Assembly: GCA_907163375.1 (NCBI GenBank)
Contig: CAJQUW010016988.1
Span: 124,001-188,000 of the forward strand
Direction of reading: 5' to 3'
Source: Prostheceraeus crozeri
Lineage: Eukaryota; Platyhelminthes; Polycladida; Euryleptidae
Length of the DNA stretch: 64,000 nucleotides
Shown here: positions 25,525 to 38,203 of the stretch, piece after piece
Layout: the number at the start of each line of letters is the position of its first letter
Numbering within the stretch: the first letter of the stretch is position 1
Program-made: the position numbers and the translations under genes
Notes under the pieces: model-generated
Databases searched by the model: none
Told to the model about the DNA's origin: nothing
Seen by the model: the letters and a program-made list of their open reading frames with translations, nothing else

Positions 25525-26236
25525 GTCAGTGAAATTTGATGAAAAATGTTTTGGTGACGGTCCCAGGTCGAAATTCCACACTTTGGAAAATTTTCAAAAT
25601 TTTACCCATACAAAGCCACTCTGACACTTAGGATTTTTTCAGGTGAGCGAGCTCCGACCTAAAATCTTGTAACCGCTCTAACTTTTGAACGACTGGTCCG
25701 ATTGACTCGCAACAAAAAATGTTGTCGAGCAGTTTTTTCTCCTCTTTCCAATGAAACTCGAACGAACAAAATCCGTTCACTAGAACCAAAGTTAGAAGAG
25801 GGGGGGGGAGTTCAGTGAAATTTGATGAAAAATGTTTTGGTGACGGTCCCAGGTCGAAATTCCACACTTTGGAAAATTTTCAAAATTTTACCCATACAAA
25901 GCCACTCTAACACTTAGGATTTTTTCAGGTGAGCTACGACAGTCCACCCCTCCCAACCTGGCCGGCACACCACGCCAACCTGGCCGGCACACCACGCCAA
26001 CCTAGACACTACATCACCGCGCGCTACACGACGGTCGACCAGAGGGGGGGGGGACGTCAGACCCGAAACACCACGGCGGCCGACCACGACACGCTGCCGG
26101 TCCAGAGGGGGGGGACGTCAGACCCGAAACACCACGGCGGCCGACCACGACACGCTGCCGGTCCAGAGGGGGGGACGTCAGCGATGGCGGCCATCTTGCG
26201 CTATCCAGAAGTGGAGTTTTACTTACTACTACTAGT
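25525..26236 (-). repeat. Right terminal inverted repeat of the Polinton
   Basis: Reverse complement of the left TIR, ending ACTACTACTAGT at 26236. It carries one extra copy of the roughly 65-nt GC-rich unit between G-runs compared with the left arm. Confidence 0.9.
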
Positions 26237-27212
26237 ATTTAAGGCAGGGAGAAGACAATTCATTGGCATATATGTTACTATATTACTTTCTAAGTTGAAA
26301 TAATTACTGATAAATATTTACTAAAATATGCCTGACAGTCTAATCAAAAATATGTTTGACGAAAATAGGAAAATAGAAAAACAATCTTAAAAAACTTTGC
26401 CTCTCAAAACGTACTGAAAAATTCAACAACCATAGAAAAAACCCTACCCCACCCTTCTGTTTCATAACGTTCTTGGACGAATCCCGAGACCTAATAACGT
26501 TCATGCCAAATTTCCGGAAGAATCTCACCCATGAATGTGGTACACAGGGTGGCGGCCAGATTTCAAGCTTCAAATTTCCAGGCGATTCACGGGTTCTTTT
26601 ACCGAATTTACACATCTTGACCAGATTTGCATTCCAATTACATCGCTCAAGAATTATCCGGACATTTCTTTAAGCTATTTTTATCACATTTGAAACATTT
26701 CCTGTTTGAATTTTGCCACTAAATTTTGACGCGTTAGATAATGAACGATATGACTTCACCACACTCAGTTATCAAAATTTTTGAATTCTGTGACCGGTGG
26801 TCCGTAAGTTTCCATGCGCTTTTCCTCATTGGCCTGCACTCAATGAAATCCTTGGGATCTGAATAATTTCATATCGACAGAAAAGGTAATTTCCTGAACT
26901 TTCCAAAGATAAAAAATTCTTCATTTTCATCATCTGATTCATAAAATTCTAGAAAGTTGTATTTAGACGATTTATCAGACTGAAATGTTCAAACATGTTG
27001 AGTTGAAGTAACAAATGACAAGCAACAACCATGATAGAAAACCATGGTATCAAAATGTGCATGTTAATGTAATGGCACGATCCTAAGTATCGACATGGGA
27101 AGCCAGGAAACTGCCACACTGGACGAAAACCGTAGACGCCACCTGTGCGGTTCTCGGGACAGAATTGAATAGGACCGACGTTCTCCCGCGTGTCGTAAAA
27201 GGCACTGTAAAT
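26237..27212. other. No gene seen; AT-rich flank
   Basis: Short ORFs only, none with recognisable content. Confidence 0.5.
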
Positions 27213-27959
27213 GGCGAATCCAGGGCTGCCACTCTTATCAAAAATAAAAACCGGAAAGTCAAATTGGAATGGGCCCCCATAAAATGGGTAGCCGTGGGCC
27301 CCCTTAAAGAAAAAAAATTACGATCAATCGATATCCCACAATCCGATTAGTTTTGAAAGCGTTCAGGTAGAAGTTGGGTCTGCTGCAATAAAGATGCTAA
27401 TGAATCCTCAGTCAACAATTAAATAAATGGCATAATATTGCTACTGATGCTTTTTCAAACATCAGTTTTTACCAGGTTCTTTAGCATGCATGACTGGAAA
27501 AACTACTATTTTCGAAAGAACTGCTTTTGAAGTCTAAACAGAATGTATTACTGAGATTCCTTCCTCTCCCGTAACTCAAAACCGGCATGAATAATCAGCT
27601 TAACCGTTTCAAAAATAAACTTCTTCATTTCGTTCAGAAATTTTACATTCAAAATTAGAAGGCATTATTCTCGTGCAGCTGTCATTTTCTATTAATCATG
27701 CCGAGACGTCACACGATACAAGATCTTGTCTTTCTTGAAACCACTGGGAATGGCTTGTCAGCTGTTCGATGTTTGGAAGACTGACTCTGCAGAGCGGTCT
27801 GGTCACAACAAATACCTTAACACAAAATCCATGGATCAACGCAGTCTAAAAGCTTGGGCAGGCATTTCCTTATGAAGCGCAACTGAGCCATTTTTCTTTC
27901 GAGAAACTGACATTGAATGGTAAAAACATCCTCTCTATGCTGCATAAAGTGACACCGAA

Positions 27960-28740
27960 TGTCACAGGATAGGAGCATCTTCATGCAGGATGGAGTGCCA
28001 GCGCACTACTTCCGACCGATCGTAAATTATTTAAACAATCATTTTCCTAAATCATGGATTGACCGCAATGACAGCCTATGGAATGGCTTCCAATATTACA
28101 GTTAATGCCTTGTGACTTTTTATTCGCTTGAACATGTTAAGGAAATGCTGCACTGGAGTCATCCTATTCTTTTGGATGAACTGGAAAACAAATTTTGCAC
28201 CGTTTTTCACCAGATTGACGAGCGATTGTGTGGAGACATGCTCTTACCAGTGGCGTAGCAAAGGGGGGGAAAGGGTGGAATGTCCCCCCCTTCGCTACTA
28301 GTCTTGTCATCGACAGAAAAGACAGAGACAGTTGGAAATCATTGATTAAATTAAGTAGGCTGTATTCTAGAATACAGCTACCGGCATTCAAACTTCTATG
28401 CAGTTTTGATAAACTCGTAATCGAAACATCAGATCACAATAAGCACCCTAGATCCATTTTTTTCATTTGAGTAAGTAAAGTACATGTACATTGTACACTA
28501 TGCATTACACGTTCATACAGCTGATGACTCACAAAAAGTAGGCCTCTTATGAGTCTATGCTCTATTAGGCTACCTGTATTATACTGTTATACATGCATAT
28601 AGGTAATGAGTAATTAATTCTAGATACTATACATGTACATGTAGACGTGGTATGTCCCCCTCCAAGAACTCCTGGCTACGCCACTGGCTCTTACGCGGCT
28701 GACTGAAGAATTATATTATGTTCGGGCAAATGCTGAGCAA
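27960..28740 (+). pseudogene. Relic of a Tc1/mariner-type transposase interrupted by a MITE
   Basis: Translated in pieces, 27970-28240 gives FMQDGVPAHY and NHFPKSWIDR, typical of DDE transposases of the mariner/IS630 kind. Stops and frame changes are present. The MITE at 28248-28686 splits it. Confidence 0.55.
28248..28686. mobile_element. hAT-type MITE, 439 bp, 8-bp target duplication
   Basis: The ends CAGTGGCGTAGC and GCTACGCCACTG are inverted, flanked by direct GCTCTTAC at 28240-28247 and 28687-28694. It contains a run of seven G near one end and C-runs internally; no coding capacity. Confidence 0.9.
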
Positions 28741-30019
28741 GAAGAAAATAAATTGTCATAGTGTTACTAGTGTTAACAACTGCTTTCTTTTGAATCATAA
28801 ATAACTTGCAGTAACTCATCATTGAGTTGCTAATTGCCATTCCAAAAAGCTTTGAAATGATTAGTGAGAGAATAGGGAATTTATAAAAAAGTGACGATAG
28901 GGCTCATTGTGAGATATCCTCTTATATTAACAGGAAAAAAATTATATCATAAACAAATATCTAAGTAAAGCATCATCCGCCACGTTACACAGAAAAATTA
29001 ATCCATGTCACACAGCATGAATTGACAACTAAAACCTATCGCACATTACAGACACCATGCTGGTTGGTATGATACTTAATCTGAAATGATGCCCAGACCA
29101 TGAAAGGAAAAAAGGAAGAGATGAGAGAGATATTTGATTGAAGCCATTACGAGAAGTAGTGGACTAACTTTTCTGGAATTTTAGCTGTGCAGTCAGTATG
29201 CTTGTAGATAGTCAGCAACTCACATGCAGATAAATCTTCATCCGAACTACGGACATCTACAATTGATGAAATGCATGTAGTTGAAATCTCATTGTCTAGA
29301 GCTCGCTCTCAAAAATTCATGTTTGTAAACAGGAATGCAAATAGCACAAAGGTGAGCTGCCGAATTTCCAAGCACATCCAGGTACTGATGGTTTGCGCGG
29401 TGAGTTACTGATTCCTTACAATAGGGTACATTGCAACGATGACGGCTAAGAAACCAAAAACGTTTGCAGTTCCGACTGAAAAGTCCTTTAGGTCCGGCAA
29501 TGATTCAAATCAAGCCTTTCTCTCATCTCTTGTATTTCAAATATAAGAAATGAAAAAACAATGACATATCTAAAATAAATAAACAAACTTGTGACAGCCA
29601 CTTTATCAAACAAAGGTCACAGGCCATGGCACAAGTAAACATAGCATCAATACGAAGGGAAATGTTGATCACTTAAGGAGTTGCTTGCAAGATTTCAATT
29701 TTCATTGGTGTCTTATCCGAAATTTAACTGCTTTTGCAACAGGTAATCGCATATTCATTCGTCAACCCCTTGTATTCCCGAAACATTTGGTAGAGAATCA
29801 AAGCAATCAAAACTCCATACGAACGTAGTACAAATTTTTCGTCAAGCATTCCCACCTAAAATTATTTCTTATTTCGGAATCCAGATTACTTGCGTTGAGT
29901 CCTGTTTCTTCATGATTGACGAAGGAATCAGTGACTTGCAATTGTAGAAGGATCTTCTGATCAAGTGTCACGCGGATTTTTCGAAAGTACCTGCTTTGAA
30001 TTCCATGATTGTTTAAAAT

Positions 30020-30290
30020 TGAAGGGCCCCTTCACGAGCTGAATAGGCTCCTTCACAATCTAAAAGGGTCCCCACACAATGTCAAAAGGGCCCATCACGT
30101 TGTCAAAAGGTCACCTTCACAATCTCAAGAGGGCCCCTCTCGCTCTCAAAAGGGCCCTTCACAATTTCAAAAGGACCCCCTAACAATCTCAAAAGGGCCC
30201 TTCACAATCTTTAAGGGACCCCTCACGATGTCATAAGGGCCCTTCACAATCTAAAAGGACTTCATTGCGATCTCAAGAAGGCCCCTACAA
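30020..30290. repeat. Minisatellite of about 28 nt units (AAAGGGCCCTTCACAATCTC)
   Basis: About nine imperfect units with palindromic AGGGCCC cores, inside the right part of the hAT element. Confidence 0.85.
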
Positions 30291-30405
30291 TGCTGCTCTA
30301 AGCAAATTTCTGTTCCTTGGTAGAACATTTTCCCACTACTTAGTTAAGTTTAAAAAAAGCCGGAATTCCGGTTAAAACCGGAAGAGTGGCAGCCCTGGGC
30401 GAATC

Positions 30406-31421
30406 AAAGGGACCTTTTACCACTGCAGCTCTGGTGTTGGCAGTCTGATAACTTTTTTCTCATTGCCCTTCATCGGTGGCTATACTAAGTTGATATTGCG
30501 GGGGGATCCTGACAACCGAATCTCATGTTGGGATATGCATCAAAGCTTTCAGAGCTTCATCCCCTGTGGCATATTATGACTTCTCCCTTTGTCCCCTCAG
30601 CGATGGCCGCCGCCCCTCTTCGACGGTGAGGGTTGGGGCGGACCATCGGGGATGCTAACTACCCCGGTCAATGCTGTTCACCCTTGGCATGGCAGCACTC
30701 CGGTGGTATCGGAGTGCCCATATCCTCACCAGCAGTGGGCATATATTTGCTTACTAGGTCTGTCGCTTTGTATTGTCTTGATACGAAGCCTCCTATCCAC
30801 CGGACGGAGCCGGGTAAAACAACACCAATCGTAAACGTCTGAAGTACTCCAACTTATCATCCTTTTTGTATCAGTTTGCGCAGAAACAAAGGACACATGG
30901 CAACCGTCTGTCATAAAATTTGTGTCTGATGTTTCCAGCAAAGTCAGATATAATGCTGGAGAATCAAGGTATTGATCTTTCTTGATTCAAATGATAGCGA
31001 TGGCGGTTCAAATAGACTATAGGTAAAAATTGAATGGAAAAAAGTATAAAAATAAAATTCATCAGTTGATGAAAATGAATTGCTTTTTGATCATTATCGA
31101 GTACAAAAAATTAATCTTTCTATCACTGTAATGCAGATCTCATAAGTAGTTCATGGCTACAAGCCACTGAATGAGGACCTGATTAACTGTGCTTGTTTCA
31201 AAAAATAGCTAAGCAGCTAAATGTGCGATTAAATGTGTAGGCCTACTTAAATTTAATCAAAGAACTTTTATGGCTCTGATTACTTTCAAAACAATAGGCA
31301 TAGTACCGGTAATGTCATCAAATTTTTAATAGGCCTTCAACTAATTCAGTACTCTTGAAAGATTTTATTTGACTGTCGATTAGTATTTCGGTGCACTTTG
31401 TTAAGAAACACATGTATGTAT
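30406..31421. other. Unassigned region with a GC-rich repeat-like fragment
   Basis: 30573-30850 is GC-richer than its surroundings and open in two plus-strand frames of about 80 and 69 codons. It looks like a fragment of a dispersed repeat, but I cannot name it. The rest is AT-rich without genes. Confidence 0.35.
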
Positions 31422-32468
31422 CAGTGATGTGGAGCGGAGCGGAGTGGAGTGGGAGTAAATTTGGAGCGGAGTGGAGTGGGAGTAAATTTGGAGCGGAGCG
31501 GAGCGGTAGTAAAGAAAATTTTGACTGGAGCGGAGCGGAGCGGAGTTGAGTGGGAGAGAACCTGATGTTGACAAAGTCAACAAAGTTTTATCATAATTAA
31601 TGATTTTTTACATTATTATTATTACACTATTTTTTGTAAGATAATAGTCTATTATTTATTTTTTCAACATTATTCGGAGATTAGATTCCATTCTCAAGTT
31701 ATACAGTAAGTGGAAGGGTTCTATAAACCGTTAATAAGAAAGCCAATAAAGATATGATTTAAAATTGAAAGAAATCTGAAAGTTAAAAATGGAAGTCCGA
31801 CAGTTCATATTCGTTCCTATGGATGGGTTCAAATTTTTAGTGTGCATTGGTTCACGGAATGTTAGGTTAATGAATGATTGACACAGATATATTTTGCTAG
31901 GTTATTTGACATGTGGTGAGATGTTATAGATGGATTAAGTCTTGTTTTTCAGATGTTCATTAAATCTTCTATGCAAAGTTCTTATCGTACTACCGAGTAC
32001 CGATGTATCGTTCCTTGCATCTTATACAAAATTATTCTTATCAAATTTTTCTGATACAAAATTATCATTTCAAATTAGACATGAATGTCACTAAGTTATT
32101 ATCACATGATAAGTGTAGAATCACTATTAATGCTAATGTGCAATCCGCTTTCGAAGCATTGTTCAATTATAATCATTATTTATTTAAAATCATTCATGAT
32201 TATCGGCCATAATTCGTATTTAAAATTCGACAAGCATAAGGCTAATATTTTGCAGTTAAGCATATTATCAGAGTGGAAGTCAATCATAATTTACAGTAGT
32301 CAAACAACCTAAAAAGTTCAAGGAAATCGTTTTATCTATGGTATGGTAAATTAATAGGATTTAGTTTAAGTGGAGCGGAGCGGAGTGGCTAGGTATGAAA
32401 AAATGACTGGAGCGGAGCGAAAGCGAAGTGTAATCGGAGCGGTAAAATTGTACCGCTCCACATCCTTG
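31422..32468. mobile_element. hAT-like nonautonomous element rich in GGAGC
   Basis: The left end CAGTGATGTGGAGCGG and the right end CCGCTCCACATCCTTG are imperfect inverted repeats, both backed by arrays of GGAGC/GGAGT (31432-31555; 32372-32457). Flanks GTATGTAT and GTGTATAT could be a diverged 8-bp duplication. No transposase inside. Confidence 0.65.
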
Positions 32469-34216
32469 GTGTGTATATCGCCGTTAAACACATGTATCCA
32501 GGTATTTAATGGCTGGGCCTTTTTTGTGCATATGGTATGAGCTAGCAAAATGTGCTTGATAGTTACTTAGAACGCTATCTATTGATACATTCCCCGCGTT
32601 TCTGGTATTGTCGGGACCGCATCAGAGAGCAAAATCTTTTCCGCTGGAAGAAGCTCCGGATGGTTCCATAAACTAGCGACCCCGACATTTGGAAGCAGTG
32701 GTCTATACATAAGCCCCATTGATTAGGTGGCCTTCTTGTCATGATTTACTGTATGGCTTCGAACTCATGACTTAGCTTAGTCACTGACTTTCATTCGAAA
32801 TTCCAACGAAAACTCTGATGCACTTTAATTTAATAGAAATAGTGGTCTTAAAAACAGCCATATTAATAACTGTTGAAATCGAAGAAATTCTGCTCATTGA
32901 ACAGAAGTGAACTGGTAAGTAGTCACAAAATGGCATTGCCGGGCTACTTAAGAGCCACCCTATTGGCTATTTCACTAAAATTTAAGGGCGATTTCCGGGA
33001 CGCAACAAAATTCCCGCACTAGGCCGCCACCCTGGGTACAGTTATCTTACTAGAGTAAGAACTGCTATTTAGGCCTACTCATATGGCAGGCATCTGAGAT
33101 GTCTAAATGCAGTGAAATAGCAATTGAAAAGATTATCAGTTCTAAATAATCTGGGAGTACATCATGCAAATATATTACCAACTGGGCAATTTTAGTAGGC
33201 CATCTCATCCCGTTCAAACATGGACGAATGACAGGGTGGCTTCACTTATTTTCCGTCCAAGATTGCATCAAATTTGTAAAAATTTACCTTCTAATTGTTA
33301 ATAAACAAGCAGCTTCATGCACTTATCACCACAACTACCGTAGAGGTGGTGTCTAGAATTACAGTTAAGTGATTTTCGACTGATTTTCATCGGCTATCGT
33401 AACTTTCGAGAATTTGCCACCGAAAAATATATAGGTGAGTGAAATTTTTCCATGAATCCTAGAATTCGGCTAAACTAGTGTAGTGTTGGCATGAGTGCCC
33501 AACTCCTTGATTATCTGCGGGTACAAGAAGTTTAGGCATCGAGGTATTTGCCTGAATGGCAGATCCAAAAACCTGAAATTGAATTTCTCAGTTGAGTGAA
33601 ATGCATTCGGGAGGAGCGAAGGTGATACGTCGGAGGGTGAACACAGTCAACACGAAATTGTACAAGAAACTAACAGTAGGAGAGATGAGAAGAATACCGG
33701 AATCCTGACTTGTAGAAAATCGTGCTCAGTAGATCAATGTTCTTTACATTTGACAAATTTCTGAAGAATTTGGGATGAAATTGAAATGATCAAAAAAAAA
33801 GAACAATTGCAGTATTTTACAAATGAGTAAATGCTCGATAGGATTTCAAGAGTCAACTGTGTGCTTAGAAATAGCATAGAACATGTAAACTGAGGATACA
33901 AATCATGTCTGTTAGGCGGTTGACTAGGCTATATAGACGTCTAAAGTCCGCATCATTAATTGACAAGATTCACTTTTCGGAAGACAAGTGGGCTATATCA
34001 TGAAGAACTATCACCATCTACAGGATCCGTAATATGCTCAACTTGTATGCAGCCTGTCGATGTACATGTCGTCTATACTGCCTCTCAAGTATTTACTTGA
34101 ATGATTATTTGTTGAAATAGAAAATAATTGCTAAAACACTAAACACAAAAATTAAGGCCCACATATAATTTGAATCACGTCAAGAAAGCACCATTGAAAA
34201 GACAAGAAATGAAAGG
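32469..34216. other. No gene seen
   Basis: AT-rich with short ORFs only; no recognisable protein, RNA or inverted repeat. Confidence 0.5.
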
Positions 34217-34613
34217 CAGTGATGGCTGCTACAACGGCTGAGTCGGTCCAATTTCGTTCTCGTGAATATCACAGCGACTGAGAAGGTGGTATTGATCGTA
34301 TCACAAGAGAAAAGTAGAAAACATCTACACCAAATTGTGCACAAAAATATCAACCACAGAATAAGATTCTAGAAAAAAATAAGAATTGATCACAAACAGG
34401 GTCTCTTTTAGTGTTTTGGAGTAGTTCAAAACTATAGGAAATATGCTTCCCACGAATGGGGTCACAAAATTCCTCTAAGGCTGAAGGCGAGACAAGATAG
34501 AATCAGGACACATCACTGTACATATTTCTTGCTACATTAAGTCACTTGGAGTCTTTAACAGATGGGAAACACGAGGTGGGACAACAGACATGGTGTAGTG
34601 TTGTAAAAGCTCA

Positions 34614-35756
34614 TGTAAGTTGTGCATTCTTATTCATCTGAAGGAGCCTTTGTTTTAATTGACTAATTAATTGTTGGCAAGCCTGAACTCAGATTTCGGA
34701 ACGCGCTCAGCTGGGTGTTCGCTTTATCTGTTGTAGATATCGTGATCTATAGATATCCGATATAGCTTCTCGTGCGGCTCCTGGATTTCTTGGTAGGTCT
34801 CAGATATCGCTTGGTGATATTTAGCAAGATATTGTACATATGTTTTCTGTACTTGCAGTGACATGATATTTGATTACTCTGAATGTGTTGCTTAGTAACT
34901 TTACACTTTTGAATGCTCACTTTACTTTTAGTCCGGCAGCCAGAACGAGTTTCTGCAGGGAACGAGGCCGAAAGTGAGACTTTCACAGATTGATGTACAC
35001 CCCATGCCTACTACGAGTCGGCACGTCTGCCGAGTTCTAGTGAGTTCCTCTTCTTGTCAGACAAGATCAAAGAAAAACACATGTAAATCCAATGAGACGC
35101 AGATTGCAGTTTTTGACTAAAATGAAATTTTCCATGTTTTCTCTGATTAAACGAAAAGTATTAAACCTAGAGTCATAATGTTTGGCATGGAATGTCTTCC
35201 GGTCATTTCCTATCATGTTCATGCACCCCTGTCTATAAACCTAAACGCATCTAGATTTGGCGAGCCTCTTAATGTCGGCAAACACAAACATTTTGAGCAA
35301 CTTTATCCACATTCAACCACATTCTCGCATACATTGCCGACTAGATGCATGATAAAAGCACATGCATATCACAGGAAATGACCTGTGGACATTACATGTC
35401 AAAAATCATGACTTTGGGCTTAATACTTTTCGTTTAATCAGAGAAAACATCCAAAATTTCATTTTAGCCAAAAACTGCAATCTTTGTCCCATTGGATTTA
35501 CATGTGTTTTTCTTTGATCTTGTCTGACAAGAAGAGGAACTCACTAGAACTCGGCAGACGTGCCGACTCGTAGTAGGCATGGGGTGTACATCAATCTGTG
35601 AAAGTCTCACTTTCGGCCTCGTTCCCTGCAGAAACTCGTTCTGGCTGCCGGACTATTTCGTTTGTAACGCTGTGCCAAGTGGTTGAACTGTAAGTAGACG
35701 ATTTTGTATAAATAGAATTTGATAGAAGGAATAAGATCATTTTACAAGCTAGCCGG
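34614..35756 (+). repeat. 5' LTR containing a foldback insertion
   Basis: Matches the 3' LTR (39078-39480, 403 nt) apart from an inserted 727-nt element at 34929-35655. Confidence 0.9.
34929..35655. mobile_element. Foldback/MITE with long inverted arms inside the 5' LTR
   Basis: Starts TAGTCCGGCAGCCAGAACG and ends with its inverse. The arms extend for about 170-270 nt with few differences, leaving a short centre. Flanking TTT (34926-34928, 35656-35658) may be a 3-bp duplication; the uninterrupted site is seen in the 3' LTR as ACTTTACTTTCGTTTG. Confidence 0.85.
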
Positions 35757-35762
35757 GCAGTC

Positions 35763-36521
35763 ATGAAGGCAATGAAGAAAATTAACAATTTTGACGGATC
35801 AGGGGATATAGAGAGGTGGATAGATAAGTTTGAGTTGGCGATGGAGATAGACGAGTTGAAAGGTAAAGAGGCTCAACTTCTTTCAATGTATTTAAGTGAT
35901 GCTGCGTACGACACTTGGAAGAATTTGTCTCCTGAACATCAGAGAGACGCTGAAATAGTTAAGGCAGCACTTCGCACGGCCTTTGGGTTGAGGAGGTTGG
36001 ATGCCTGGAGAATGGCTCTGTCCAAAAAGGTTTCGGTTGGGGAGTCTCTTAGCACAGCAGGAGACCAGGTTAAGAAGATGGTCAAGGTTTCATGCGCCGG
36101 AGGTGACTGCATGGACTATGTTACGGGCTTAATATTGCTTGATTCTCTACCTGCAAATATTAGAGATCAGGTCAGGTTGCAGATCGGTGACGATTTGACG
36201 TATCAAAAAGTTTATGATACTGCCGAGAAAATTTGGCCCAGCCCTGGGGATGCTGGAGCGTTTGGAGCAGTAGAGGTTCAGTCGCGAAAGGATAATTTCG
36301 GCAATACAAAGTCGGATGAGCCACAAACCAGGGTTCCTCGATTCTTCGGATGTAAGCGGTTGGGACACATAAAGAAGGATTGCAGGGTTTCCTGTTACAA
36401 GTGTGGACAGCGAGGTCACCTGAAGTCAGACTGTGCAACTGCGGTCCCTTTAAACCAGGAGGAGGGGGTGACACCGAAAATTGCCACCCCCATTAGTGAG
36501 GTTCTGTGTCGCAACCCTTGA
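35763..36521 (+). CDS. gag: gag polyprotein of the LTR element
   Basis: 252 residues with a proper ATG. A capsid-like helical region comes first, then a degenerate knuckle (CKRLGHIKKDC) and a good CCHC zinc knuckle (CYKCGQRGHLKSDC, near residue 215). It overlaps the pol frame by about 40 nt, in a different frame, as in elements using frameshifting. Confidence 0.8.
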   Translation: MKAMKKINNFDGSGDIERWIDKFELAMEIDELKGKEAQLLSMYLSDAAYDTWKNLSPEHQRDAEIVKAALRTAFGLRRLDAWRMALSKKVSVGESLSTAGDQVKKMVKVSCAGGDCMDYVTGLILLDSLPANIRDQVRLQIGDDLTYQKVYDTAEKIWPSPGDAGAFGAVEVQSRKDNFGNTKSDEPQTRVPRFFGCKRLGHIKKDCRVSCYKCGQRGHLKSDCATAVPLNQEEGVTPKIATPISEVLCRNP

Positions 36522-38203
36522 TTTGACCCTGATCAAGCGTGGGATGGTTAACGGGCGAGTGGGAAGGATAATGGCTGATACTGGATGTAGCGTTACTTTA
36601 GTTACGGCGACTATGGTCAATAACCTACCTTTGGTTCCTGAGAGGCTGCGATTGGAAATAATGAACTGTGAGATAATCGAAGCTCTGGGAAGTGTTGTTT
36701 TGGAAAGTGTGGTGGTAGGAGATAATGTCGTTGGTCCTGTAAAAGCATTCGTTTTTACCCGGCTCCCGCTTAAGATCGACTTGGTTCTAGGGTTAGATGT
36801 GATTCTGAAGTATGGTTTGTATGTGCCCGCGGTGCGTGATGGAGGGCAAGCGACTTTCACTATTGGATCGGAAATCATGACGCCTGACAACAGTAAACAT
36901 TTGGTTTCAGCAGCGGCTTGTGAATCATCAACAAGAGATGGACCTTATTCTAAATTAGATGAGGAAGGTTGTGCTGAGACGGGTGGTGAGTCAATGGTAA
37001 GAAGTAAGCTCGATCTGAAGCTAGATGATGAAGATTTTGAAGCTAGCTATCAAGAACAGAAATGGTCGGTTAAGTGGAGATGGAAGAGTGATCCTCCTCA
37101 GGGCAACAGCAATCGCTGCAACTACAAGATTCCCAGTGAACATCGCGACGCTTTCAATGACGAAATCGAGCAGTGGGTGGTGGATGAAATCTTGATCCCG
37201 TGGGATGCTCGGAGAGACGGGGAACTGAAAAATGTTTTGCCCCTGATGTCTGTTAAGCAAGAAAAGAGTGGGAAAGTAAAAATTCGTCCCGTGCTTGACT
37301 TCAGATATTTAAATGATCATATCACGAGTCATCCAGGTGCTGCAACGCCTCTCTGTCAAAATCGTCTTAGAGAGTGGAGGAGGCTGGGTCCCAACTGTGC
37401 CGTTGTTGACTTGAAGAAGGCTTACCTCCAAATACAAGTCGACCCTTCTCTGTGAAAGTTTCAGGGTGTGCGTTGGGATGGCCAGACTTTTGTTCTGACG
37501 AGATTGGGATTCGGGCTGAACATCGCCCCAAAAGTTTACAAGAATAGTCGAGAGAGTGTTGAATGAAGAGCCGAACATCAGAAGGGCAGCGAGTAGCTAT
37601 ATCGACGACATTTTTGTAAATGAAGATCTTGTTCCCGTTGAAAGCGTGTTTGAGCATCTCCAATCATTTGGTCTAACTTCCAAACCTGCCGAGCGTATTG
37701 GAGACATGAAGAAGGTTCGCATTCTGGGTCTATCGGTTGATCAGTATCTGCAATGGAAAAGAGACGGGCAGCTTCCGAGGGTAGATTCTGAAGGAATGAC
37801 AAGGCGACAAGTGCATAAGGTTTTGGGTGAATGGCTCGGTCATTTTTGTGGCTGGCTCAGAGTGGCATGCGCGTTTCTTCAGCGATTGACGGCTAAAGAA
37901 GGACTTGGCTGGGATGATGTGGTTAGCCGATCACTATTCGACAAGGTGAAAGAAATCGATCACAAGCTGAAGTCAGGAGATGATCCGGTGAAGGGAAAAT
38001 GGTTGGCTCCTTTGAATGGGAGGATGACGGTCTGGACAGATGCGAGCAACCCTTCGATCAATCCTCACTATAAGAAAGGTTCGCTTTCCTGTGACGAAGT
38101 TTGGAGACGTGTGTCTAGTGATATTACTCATGTTGGTGGAAAATCGTATCTGACTTTAATTGACTTGTCATCGAGATATTGTGTTTGGAAGTCTTCAGAA
38201 TGA
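36481..38203 (+). pseudogene. pol: pol (protease, RT, RNase H start, integrase part), broken
   Basis: Protease DTGCSVTLVT near the start; RT with VDLKKAYLQIQV; a TGA at 37453-37455, followed by a frame change; then YIDDIFV in the frame 37556-38203. RNase H begins WTDASNP but jumps directly to an integrase segment (GGKSYLTLIDLSSRY), so most of RNase H and the integrase zinc domain is deleted. Confidence 0.8.

Larger units (their letters stand above)
3051..26236. mobile_element. Maverick/Polinton DNA transposon (virus-like), essentially full length
   Basis: Both ends are inverted copies beginning ACTAGTAGTAGTAAG (left at 3051, right ending at 26236). Between them lies the diagnostic Polinton set: protein-primed PolB (plus strand), and on the minus strand integrase with chromodomain, HerA/FtsK-type ATPase, adenain-like protease and a capsid protein. 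The size, about 23.2 kb, is normal for the class. Polintons usually make a 6-bp target duplication, but none is evident with any of the plausible terminus positions, so the insertion is either old at its edges or rearranged. Most ORFs are open, including the replication, packaging and capsid genes. Frame breaks exist in the first left gene, the TBP-like gene and the right-end gene. Confidence 0.95.
27221..30397. mobile_element. hAT DNA transposon with 8-bp target duplication
   Basis: The termini CAGGGCTGCCACTCTT and AAGAGTGGCAGCCCTG are inverted, flanked by direct GGCGAATC at 27213-27220 and 30398-30405. The 3.2 kb interior has no intact hAT transposase. It contains a decayed Tc1/mariner-like relic (about 27960-28240), a nested MITE and a minisatellite. 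Confidence 0.9.

Noticed and set aside
30009-30236. 75-codon ORF over a minisatellite
   Set aside because: Translation of the AGGGCCC repeat units; no other support.
30633-30842. Possible protein in the GC-rich fragment
   Set aside because: Two overlapping frames, no recognisable domain; more likely repeat sequence.
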